Origin: Cerrena zonata
Lineage: Eukaryota > Basidiomycota > Agaricomycetes > Polyporales > Cerrenaceae
Length of the DNA stretch: 64,000 bases
Direction: 5' to 3'
Assembly: GCA_038087015.1 (NCBI GenBank)
Contig: JASBNA010000013.1
Location: forward strand, 857,343 to 921,342
The notes under the pieces were generated by a model, which was not told the DNA's origin, searched no databases, and saw only the letters and a list, made by a program, of their open reading frames with translations. Both the position numbers and the translations under genes were made by a program. Every line of letters starts with the position of its first letter. Position 1 is the stretch's first letter. Positions 9,175 through 18,348 of this stretch are shown here, piece by piece.

Positions 9175-11965
9175 ATGGTGCTTATTGGACAGCCACAACG
9201 ACATAATTCGACTTATTCTGGTAATAGCTTGAAAGAGGACCCTGCGTCGAGCGAAAAGACAAAGAATCCCAGATTTTCGCCCTAGTCCTCCGAAGAATGT
9301 CAAGAATCTGGAAAACTCATCAGACACTTCGGTGAAAACTAAAAGAACAAAGTCAAGAAATGGATGTGTCACCTGTAAGAAGAAACGTTTGAAATGTGAT
9401 GAAACCCACCCGAGCTGTTTGAGATGCACTGAAAAGAATATAGTTTGTGGAGGTTATGCTACGAATTTCAAATGGAGATCATTCAATGATGAACCTTTTG
9501 AACCAAAAGGGTCCAACGCAAAGCCAACCACTTCAAATAATACATCAAAGAAAAGAAAGGCCGAAACCAAGAGTCGAACCAAGAGCAAGTTATCCAAAAG
9601 CACTTGGAATTAGCATCATTGTCAGTTACTGGTAAATCATCGAAAGAAATCGAACGTGATTATCAAATGATATCGCGTGGAGTCAATCCCACCCCAGATG
9701 CTCTTATTGGATCGGCGAAAAAGTTAAAGAGAAGCCAAAGTCAATCCACACCTCAAGAGTCCCACCTTTCTATTAGTCCCCCCATGGCTAGGTCTCTTAG
9801 CGTATCTTCTCCACTGGGATTATCGTTGGTCAGACAAGACTATTCCGACATAAGGAACAGTTCTAAGCCAACTCCACCTTCAGAAGTAATCGAAGAATTG
9901 CAAAAACCAGACCAAAAAACCAATAACAATAATTCTTTTACTGATTTAAATCTCACTCCTCATTTGACAGCATTACTCAACTATGCATTCACCGGTTCCA
10001 ATGAAGAAGCTTATTATTTCGGTAATGATAATAAGATTTCGGATTTAGTCGATGTTCCATTGAGTCCCTTGGCCTTATCTAATCCTGCTGCTCAAGAGAA
10101 GGACAATTCCAAAAACCACACAAGTATGGTCCAATCACCAGGATTCCGTAATATCGATCTTGCTCATAAGTTCGATCCCTTTATTAACGTACAATCTCCT
10201 GCAGGGGCTACACCATCTCTCGAGTTCAGTTCTTCTCAACATGATTTATTGAATTCGGAACAGCAACAAATTCTTTTCTTATATTCTCAATACACTAGTT
10301 CCATGATGTCAATCAAAAACGGACCTTATGAGAACCCCTGGAAAAGCGTCATTGCTCCCATGGCGAAGAATTATCCTTGTTTATTTGATTCTATTGCATG
10401 TATGACTCTATTTCATTTAGCAGGAAATCCAGGGCTAGAAGAAAATAAAGAGCATTTACTGTCAAGGGGAGGCGGTTACATGAAAAGGTGTATTTTAGAG
10501 CTTGCATCTGGATTATCAAAAATGAATGATGATTTGAATTGTGAAAAATCATTACCAGCCGATATTGCATTAGCAACCTGTTTAAACTTAGCAGTTAGTG
10601 AATCTTTTGATACTCATACTTCCAGTGGTATTGCCCACTTGAAGGGTGCCAAAAGCATGATTCAAAAAATTTTATCATTATTCAGGGAATTTTACCGTAC
10701 AATATCAAAGATCAGAAGAGACAGCAATGCATCTTCTCAATCACCAGAAGATACTCTTCGAAAAGCTAGAGAAGCATGTAAAGTATTCAAGAAAAAATTA
10801 GTGTTGGTTGACGATAGTGATTGGGATAAAATGATAGAGGACGTATTATCAAATACTTGTCAAGATGAAAACCTACTTGTTCCAAAAATTTTACAATTCT
10901 TATTTAATATTTGGATTTATTTTGAAGTTTTAGCTCAAATGACAACATGCTCTAATCATGATGATAAAGGTATAGATTTAGTTGATACTATAACCAATAT
11001 CTTACAAGAAACCCAAAAGAAACGTACTAAAGATGAAAAGAAAAAAAATGTTCTTAAAATGAAGGAAAGATCACCAAGTTTGTATTCAGATTCTAGTGAT
11101 TTAACATTAGGAGAAAATGCAGAGACTAATTTTTTACTTGGGAATGATAATCTATTTGAGAATTTTGATTCGTTCAATCATGAATATATTGATCCATTAT
11201 TAGGATGTGCCCAGTCGTTATTTTCAATCATGGGTGATGTTGCTAATTTAATTAGTAAAATCAAAAAATCGAAAAAGAAGGACGGGAAGTCATTTAGAAA
11301 TTCATTAACTACCATAACTCGAGCTGCTCAATTGAGACAAAGAATAGTTAATTGGAAGCCATCAATTTCAGCAAGCATGATTGATCAAAGTCCATTAGAA
11401 TTGAATGCAGACTCTGGATGGGATATTCCATCATGTATTGCATCGGCGGAAGCTTATCGATACGCAACATTAATTTATTTGCATCAAGCAGTTCCTGAAA
11501 TTCCTCTGTTAGCATCCCATGTGTTAGCAGAGAAAATATTCATTTTACTAGCATCAATACCTACTACATCTAATTGTTCAGCTATTCACATTTTCCCTTT
11601 ATTAGTTGCTTCATGTGAAGCAGAATCTGGTGAAGAAAGAGAATGGTGTGAAGCCAGATGGGCAGTTTTGGCAGGGAAATTATGGCTTGGTAATATAGAC
11701 CGTGCTTTAGAAGTGGTGAAAGAAGTTTGGATCAGAAAAGATGAATATAATACTAAGAGAAGTCGAGATGAAGAATTGATCAAGTTCGGTATTTCGAATA
11801 CCGACTCAAACAGTGACATCGCAGGTACAACTAAGTGGATTAATGGCTGCTGTTAATAACGAATCACAAGCTGCAGTGGTAGATGACCTCAAGGGCACCA
11901 TCCATAGCAGAATGCACTGGAGTACTGTAATGAGAGAATGGAATTGGGAAATATTATTAGGATAG
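9175..11965 (+). CDS. Zn2Cys6 transcription factor with Fungal_trans_2-type domain (three apparent frameshifts)
   Basis: Three reading frames must be joined. Frame A starts at ATG 9175 and reads to TAG at 9283. Frame B carries the zinc cluster (C-x2-C-x6-C-x6-C-x2-C-x6-C, 9365-9448) followed by GGYATNFKW. Frame A resumes at about 9565-9600 with NQEQVIQKHLELASL and runs to a TAA at 11854-11856. A last shift near 11823-11845 restores the family-like end HWSTVMREWNWEILLG and stops at 11965. The C-terminal two-thirds resembles the Fungal_trans_2 (PF11951) domain of Uga3/Arg81-type regulators. A nuclear DNA-binding role follows from the family; target genes are unknown. The shifts are an extra base (~9280), a missing base (~9565) and an extra base (~11835). 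Sequence errors or a decaying gene would both fit. Confidence 0.75.
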
Positions 11966-12118
11966 GTTTTATAGAAGTAAAAAAAATTGCAACTTTATTG
12001 CGAAAAATTGTAGGCCCGAAATTTAGTTGCGCTAGCAAGAAAGTTGGCTAACATCAAAAAAAAAAAAAGAAGAACCCTAATACTAGCTATTTTTCTACTT
12101 CAAATATTTTATAAAAGG

Positions 12119-13126
12119 ATGTATGTCAGCAATTGGAGAAGAACGGCCATGAGCCTAAAGCCCATTTGCAGAAGGATGAGCTTGAGCTCAGATCCGTTTA
12201 GTGATGATCATGTTAAAAAAATTCGAGAAACTCATAATCATTTCCCCAAACCGGCCTTTATTTCGTTTGACTTATTTGGCACTCTCTACACTCCAAGAGA
12301 GCCAGTTCCCAAACAGTACCATGATATAGCCACGCGAGAGTTCGGGATCGATGTCCCCTTGGATAGAATCAGCAGCCAATTCCCAATTGTTTATGAAGAG
12401 CTTTTGTCCAAGTACCCAAATTACGGCCAAGGGTCACCAAACATAAGTAACGCTTCCGAATGGTGGTCGGAGCTTATAGTTGAGCTTCTTGGGATTCCTC
12501 ACTATAAGCAGAGTCAGCATTCCAAGCAAGTTTGCGATCGGTTGTTGTCTCATTTCACCACCGACGAAGCTTACAGAGTGTATGACGACGTGATTCCAAC
12601 TTTAAAAGCATTGAGTGACGAAGGTGTCCCATTATTGGTGTCAAGCAATTCAGACCCACGAGTATACGAGATCCTAGAAAACTTACAATTGAGTCAATTT
12701 TTCCCCAAAGACTTGACTTACCTATCTACCAATCTCGGATACGAAAAACCGGATCGAAAATTCTTCCACACCATTGCAAATAGTATCTACCAAAAATCCG
12801 ACGTTCAAAGCAGACCAGACTTTCTAGAACAGTGCTGGCACGTCGGTGACAGCTACACCAAAGACTTTCTTCCTTCAGTGAAATCCGGGTGGAACGGGGT
12901 CTTGCTCGACCGCCATCGCACCAGCAAGATCTTCAGTCACCACCAGCAGCCCCAGCTGAAGCTCGACGCGTGTTTCCTCTCTGATCGTGGAGAACCCGAT
13001 ATCGACGACGACAACCTCAGACTCATAGCCAACAACAGGGTTGCCATGACAGACTTGACCCAGCTTCTTCGTATATTTGACTTTGATCCCGCACAACCCT
13101 CCCAGTCGGTGTCCAACCAGATATAG
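12119..13126 (+). CDS. DPI35: HAD-like hydrolase family protein Dpi35
   Basis: The first ATG in frame is 12119; a second is at 12149. The N-terminus is rich in Arg, Ser and hydrophobics with few acidic residues, consistent with mitochondrial import. HAD motifs are visible: FDLFGTLY (I), VSSNSD (II), YEKPDRKFF (III) and HVGDSYTKDF (IV). Motif I has Phe where phosphatases have the second Asp, as in the HDHD3-like group, so phosphatase activity is doubtful. The S. cerevisiae relative is YMR130W, next to POM152 (YMR129W); here four genes separate them. The 3' third (about 12790-13110) is clearly more GC-rich than its neighbours. The function in the family is not established. Confidence 0.85.
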   Translation: MYVSNWRRTAMSLKPICRRMSLSSDPFSDDHVKKIRETHNHFPKPAFISFDLFGTLYTPREPVPKQYHDIATREFGIDVPLDRISSQFPIVYEELLSKYPNYGQGSPNISNASEWWSELIVELLGIPHYKQSQHSKQVCDRLLSHFTTDEAYRVYDDVIPTLKALSDEGVPLLVSSNSDPRVYEILENLQLSQFFPKDLTYLSTNLGYEKPDRKFFHTIANSIYQKSDVQSRPDFLEQCWHVGDSYTKDFLPSVKSGWNGVLLDRHRTSKIFSHHQQPQLKLDACFLSDRGEPDIDDDNLRLIANNRVAMTDLTQLLRIFDFDPAQPSQSVSNQI

Positions 13127-13673
13127 TCTACATAGTTCCTACATGATCTTTTTGCAATGCTAACATTTTGCAGTCTTGATATTTTTGCAATCTCTTTTTT
13201 TAGGGTAAAACAGTAGTAATTTTGTAGTGACTGGGTGTACGCCTGCACACAGGCTGGCGGGCCCAATGCGCCTCTCTAACAAAACAAAAAAAAAAAAAGA
13301 AAATTGCAGAAAAAGTCGTTAGTTTTGAAACAATTGTTGTTTTTTCACCTACATCAAACTTGGTCTATTTGAAGCAAATCAGGTAGATTTCGTTAATTAT
13401 TCGCTAGCTGGACTGTTTTAAAGTATACAGGTAGGTGCTTGAGGAACAGTATACTCAAACAAGTGGCCAGAAAGAATTCTTAGTATTCAATTTTGTTTCG
13501 TGTGCTGTATTTTTTTTTTTTCTTTCTTTCTTCCTTTCTTTTTTCTTTTTTTCTTCTTGCTTCAACTCCTTCCACGCTCAAGAATTATATTTAGAACATT
13601 CCAATTTATTCAATATAAAGAGCTTATAGTCTTTCAGGTCTGGTATAGCATTTCAAAGTACGTGTGAGAGAAA
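13127..13673. other. Intergenic region, promoter of GH76 copy 1
   Basis: No gene supported. It holds TTTTTGCAA at 13149-13157 and 13182-13190. The 12-mer AATGCGCCTCTC at 13265-13276 also occurs before GH76 copy 2 and, with one change, before HNM1. A long pyrimidine tract lies at about 13511-13560; such tracts are common just upstream of yeast transcription starts. The short ORF covering the tract is low-complexity and rejected. Confidence 0.5.
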
Positions 13674-15012
13674 ATGAAGTTTGGGACCATATTTTCAATA
13701 ACGCTCTTGGTACAGCTGGTGGTGTCGGTTGAGCTTGATATCAACGATAAAGATTCGATTTGTGAGGCAGCTAAATCCGTTGTCCAAGGGGAATTGAATT
13801 ATTATGAAGGAACTAAGTACGGAGGTACTGTTGGGATGTTTTCGAATCCATATTACTGGTGGCATGCCGGTGAAGCCGTTTGGTGGGTTACTCGATTATT
13901 ATACTTTTTGCGAGTCTGATAATAAAACTTTAGAAAAGTTGATTTATAACGGGATGTACCATCAAGCCGGGGATGATTATAATTATATTCCTTCTAACCA
14001 GTCGATGACTGAAGGTAATGATGATCAGGGTGTTTGGGGGATGGCAGTTATGCAGGCTGCCGAACGTAATTTCACTGATCCAAAAGACCATAGTTGGTTA
14101 GAAATGACTCAGGCCATTTATAATACCATGAATTCGAGATGGGATACTAAACATTGTAATGGTGGATTGAGATGGCAGATTTTCACTTGGAATTCAGGTT
14201 ACGATTATAAAAATTCAATTGCAAATGGTTGTCTTTTCCATATTGCTGCAAGATTAGCCAGATTCACTGATAATAAAACTTACGCCAAAGTTGCTGAAAA
14301 AGTATGGGATTGGATGGAAGATGTTGGGTTTGCCACTTATGTGGATGATGAATTGGTGGTTTATGACGGTGCTAAGATTGGCGGTAATTGTACTGACTTA
14401 ACTAAAAGTAAATGGTCTTATACTTATGGGATTTTCTTATCGGGATGTGCTTATATGTATAATTACACCAATGATAATACTTGGTTAGACCGCGTTGACG
14501 AGATTTTGAGATCCTCTGATTTCTTCTTCAAAGATGGTTACATGTTCGAACATACTTGTGGAGGTGGTAGTAAATGTAATAATGATCAGCGTTCTTTCAG
14601 ATCATTATTTTCTCGTTCCTTAGGTTTGACTTCAATGTTGGCTCCTTCAACAAAAGATACCATCGATAAATGGATCCAAAAAAGTGCTCAAGGGGCTGCT
14701 GCATCTTGTTCGGGTGGTTCAGATGGAATCACTTGTGGTGCCGATTGGACTAAAGGTAGCTGGGATGATTTATATGGTTTAGGTGAGCAAATGTCCGCTT
14801 TGGAAGTCATGATGGCTCTACTCGTAGAACCTCCTTTAAGTACTGAAACCGGTGGTACCTCAAAGAGTAATGTAAATGCCGGTACTGATACTCATGATGA
14901 AACAAATAAAAATGAAATCACCATAGGCTCAAAAGATAAAGCTGGTGCAGGTGTCTTGACTGCAATTGTATTGGCAGTAGTCACCGGTGGTGCTGCTTGG
15001 ATGCTCTTTTAA
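13674..15012 (+). CDS. GPI-anchored GH76 cell-wall protein, DFG5/DCW1 family, tandem copy 1 (frameshifted)
   Basis: ATG 13674 begins a signal peptide (MKFGTIFSITLLVQLVVSVE). The GH76 fold follows, with GMFSNPYYWW, the catalytic-type Asp pair in EGNDDQGVWGMA, RWQIFTWNSGY, and CGGG and TCG cysteine motifs. A Ser/Asn-rich linker leads to a hydrophobic C-terminal tail (AGAGVLTAIVLAVVTGGAA), a GPI-attachment signal. Family proteins sit at the plasma membrane or wall and are thought to transfer GPI-mannoproteins to beta-glucan; together Dfg5 and Dcw1 are essential in S. cerevisiae. Compared with copies 2 and 3, GAAGCC-GTTT at 13871-13880 has one extra C (copy 3 reads GAAGCGTTT), which shifts the frame and stops translation at 13919. 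The rest is intact, so this is either an error or a very recent inactivation. Confidence 0.88.
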
Positions 15013-15680
15013 CTTTGTTTTTTTTGTATGAATTAAAATTTTATCATTTGTTTGTTTCCTTTCTTATAACACTCTCTAGAGTTTGATTTCTCTAAATCTT
15101 TCATTTTGCAAGGATTATGTAGAAATATTCTTTCAATAAATTTCTGAATCGTATTTTAACAGTATATTCTGTCACAGTAGCCAACGCTATAAATCATCCA
15201 GGATGATTTGTGATTCTTCGAGTATTTATTTGGAAATATTGAGACATCATCCCGAGTATATCCGTGATTGAAACAGCAAGGCGCACTCCCATTTGACAGC
15301 TTGATTCCAACTCTAATTGAATCCAATATTGGGTAACTTCTCAAATTTGTCATAAATTTAAGCCTTGTAAGTCTCCAATTATTATGGGTATTGCGGTGTT
15401 TTTGCAATTCTTCTATAAATATATTAGCGTAAATGCGCCTCTCACTAAAAAAACAAAAAAGACTGCCAGACTCAATAAAGATAAGCCAACTTTTACTTCC
15501 CTTTTTCGATTCTAAATATATATTGCTTCTCTAGCTAGGACATTTGGCGATTGTTGGAAGAAAAGGGAAGGATATAGAACAAACCTCTTCGAAAGGTTGT
15601 ATTTTAAACTCGAGAAAACCAATACCAAGAATTTTTCAACGATCTTTTTGCAACCATACCCAAACTTGATTAAAGCAGTA
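15013..15680. other. Intergenic region, promoter of GH76 copy 2
   Basis: No gene supported in 668 bases. TTTTTGCAA occurs at 15399-15407 and 15645-15653, and AATGCGCCTCTC at 15432-15443, 238 bp before the start codon. Short ORFs on either strand lack family resemblance. Confidence 0.5.
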
Positions 15681-17018
15681 ATGAGAACTAAAGTTTTATA
15701 TGTGATATCATTGCTAGTCACTGAAGTTCTTGCACTAAGTATTGATATTGATGATACCGATTCGATATGTGAAGCTGCCAGGGACGTAGTCATCGGTGAG
15801 TTTAATTATTATGAGGGAACCAAATATGGTGGAACTGTCGGAATGTTTTCCAGTCCTTATTATTGGTGGAATGCTGGTGAAGCATTTGGTGGACTTATAG
15901 ATTACTATACTTATTGTGATTCTGATAATTCCACATTGGAAAAATTGATTTATAATGGAATGTACCATCAAGCCGGGGATGATTATAATTATATCCCTTC
16001 TAATCAATCAATGACTGAAGGTAATGATGATCAAGGTGTTTGGGGAATGGCAACAATGCAGGCTGTCGAACGAAATTTCACTAATCCTAAAGACCATAGT
16101 TGGTTAGAAATGACTCAGGCCATTTATAATACTATGAATGCAAGATGGGATACAACTTATTGCGATGGAGGACTTAGATGGCAAATTTTCACTTGGAATT
16201 CAGGATACAATTATAAAAATTCAATTGCTAACGGATGTCTTTTCCATCTTGCTGCAAGATTGGCCCGTTACACTGATAATAAAACTTACGCTAAAGTTGC
16301 TGAAAAAGTATGGAATTGGATGGAAGGTGTTGGATTTTTTGAATATAATAATGTCACTTTTGACATTTATGATGGTGCTAAGATTAGCAATAACTGTTCT
16401 GATATTACCAAGAGTAAGTGGTCATATATATATGGAATTTTCTTATCAGGTTGTGCCTATATGTATAACCACACTGAAGAATCAGTTTGGTTGGACCGGG
16501 TTGAGGAAATATTGAAAGCTTCTGATTATTTCTTCAAAGACAATTACATGTATGAACATACCTGTGGAGGTGGGAGTGACTGTAATAATGATGAACGGAC
16601 TTTCAGGTCATTATTTTCTCGTTGTTTAGGTCTTACTTCAATTTTAGCTCCTTCAACAAAAGATACTATTAGTACTTGGATCGATACTAGCGCTCAAGGT
16701 GCTGCTTCCTCGTGTTCCGGAGGAACAGATGGTATTACTTGCGGAGAAGATTGGAGTAAAGGATCATGGGATGGCGTTTACGGTTTAGGAGAACAAATGT
16801 CCGCATTAGAAGTCATGATGGCGTTGATAGTCAAAACTCCTTTAACCGCTGATACTGGAGGATCCTCCAAGAGTAATGTTAATGCTGGTACCAATACCGG
16901 TAGCGAAGAAAACAAGAACGAGATAAAGGTAACTTCGCAAGACAAAGCAGGTGCCGGGGTATTAGCAGCGGTCGTACTTCTAATTATTACTGGAGGTGCT
17001 ATATGGATGCTATTTTGA
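15681..17018 (+). CDS. GPI-anchored GH76 cell-wall protein, DFG5/DCW1 family, tandem copy 2
   Basis: The open frame extends upstream, but the ATG at 15681 (MRTKVLYVISLLVTEVLALS) starts the signal peptide. The intact 445-residue product shows the same landmarks as its neighbours: GMFSSPYYWW, the EGNDDQGVWGM Asp pair, RWQIFTWNSGY, and a C-terminal hydrophobic GPI signal after an Asn/Lys-rich spacer. It is the most diverged of the three in the middle (GVGFFEYNNVTFDIYDG instead of GFATYVDDELVVYDG) and has extra N-glycosylation sequons there. The expected role is cross-linking of GPI-mannoproteins into the wall glucan. Which copy corresponds to DFG5 and which to DCW1 cannot be settled by eye. Confidence 0.92.
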   Translation: MRTKVLYVISLLVTEVLALSIDIDDTDSICEAARDVVIGEFNYYEGTKYGGTVGMFSSPYYWWNAGEAFGGLIDYYTYCDSDNSTLEKLIYNGMYHQAGDDYNYIPSNQSMTEGNDDQGVWGMATMQAVERNFTNPKDHSWLEMTQAIYNTMNARWDTTYCDGGLRWQIFTWNSGYNYKNSIANGCLFHLAARLARYTDNKTYAKVAEKVWNWMEGVGFFEYNNVTFDIYDGAKISNNCSDITKSKWSYIYGIFLSGCAYMYNHTEESVWLDRVEEILKASDYFFKDNYMYEHTCGGGSDCNNDERTFRSLFSRCLGLTSILAPSTKDTISTWIDTSAQGAASSCSGGTDGITCGEDWSKGSWDGVYGLGEQMSALEVMMALIVKTPLTADTGGSSKSNVNAGTNTGSEENKNEIKVTSQDKAGAGVLAAVVLLIITGGAIWMLF

Positions 17019-18348
17019 TCGTCTTCTGCAAAGTGAAATGTCACCCGAAATGACTCATTCGAATCATTATATTACTTGTATACTTTTACTTTAGGTCAAT
17101 GCATTTACGCCAAACTTAGTCATTTTCAACCTTTTCTTGTACAGAAAAACTAGACTTCTTTGAAGTTTTTCCTCTGTTTTTTCGACATTTTGCAACCTAT
17201 AATACTGTTGACCCAAAAAGCCAGAAAAGCATCAAGCAAAAAGAACTAAAATAGAATCCACATCTATTTCTTGTTATGCGTGCAATTTCTCTTTTCAAGT
17301 TTGAACCATCAAAACAAATCATACCAAACTTCAAACACAAACTTTAAACATATGGGTGAATAGCGAGATATAAGAGACAGACTTTTGGACTGTCATTCCC
17401 ATCAGATTTCCTAATTAACCAGTTCTACTACTTTTCGATCTTTTCAAATTACCAGCCCAAAATAGCAGGAAGTGACTTTAGAATTGACTGGCACTTCATA
17501 GATAAACCAGTGAGCCTCGACTGAATGCGACGGAAGCTGAAATAAGACCAGGTTCGCCAGAAAGAATCGTCGACCAGATATAAAAGCAGAACAGCTGATA
17601 TTTCAATACTCAAATAAATAGTGAAAACCCAATAAAAAAAAGTTCACGGAACATCTGCTGGAAACTATCGTATCACTAAAGCATCTTGACAGGAAAGTGA
17701 CAGGCCCAATTATTCCGAAAACGTCATTAAAGGAGATGAACACAGCACGAGATTTATTGTTGTTGCCGTTGCACAGAATCACAAGTACAGGGCCGAAGGC
17801 TTTTTAGGCTTTTCTCATCTCGCGGCAGGGGTAAAATAAGCTCTATAGTTGTTTACGAGTTGAGAACACTTTTGTATCCCACACGAGTGCTTAGGTTGCT
17901 TACTCGGGTTCTGTGTTAGTTGAAATACAGATTCTGGCTTATAAACCATCAATCTCACACTGGGATAATAATAGGTTTATAGCGAAGTGCTGCATTTTTT
18001 TTTTTTTTGTTTTTTTGCAATCTTTAATGCATAGCCGATGTGTTCAGGAAAAGTACGCGCCACTCCAGTTCCCATTTGCAAAAGTTGGAAGAACAAAAAG
18101 GTCTAACAAAAGATGTCGAAGAACATCGTTAGTCTATCTGTTATCTTTTGGTCTTTTATATATATTTTCTTTCAAAATACACCTCGAGATTTGGTGAAGT
18201 CGAGATTTGCTCAATACCAAACGATTGCAAAAAAAAAGCTTCATTAATACCAAGAATCTCGTTTTTCCTAATCTTTTTTTTGTGCCAAGGGGATTTTCTT
18301 GTTTGAGTTGACATATTTGCAACCTTCCGAGTCATATAGTTATAAAGA
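17019..18348. other. Long intergenic region between GH76 copies 2 and 3
   Basis: The region is 1.33 kb with no gene I can support. TTTTTTGCAA occurs at 18011-18020 after a T-run, and related TTTTGCAACC and TTTGCAACC motifs lie near 17187 and 18315. A weak relative of the shared promoter 12-mer (GCGCCACTC) is at 18057-18065. The ORF at 17913-18197 spans the T-run and looks accidental. No tRNA boxes or transposon ends are seen. Confidence 0.45.

Noticed and set aside
13435..13629. 64-codon Phe/Ser-rich ORF before GH76 copy 1
   Set aside because: Arises from the promoter pyrimidine tract; no plausible protein.
17913..18197. 94-codon ORF between GH76 copies 2 and 3
   Set aside because: Includes a poly-Phe run from a T-tract and overlaps minus-strand ORFs; no support.
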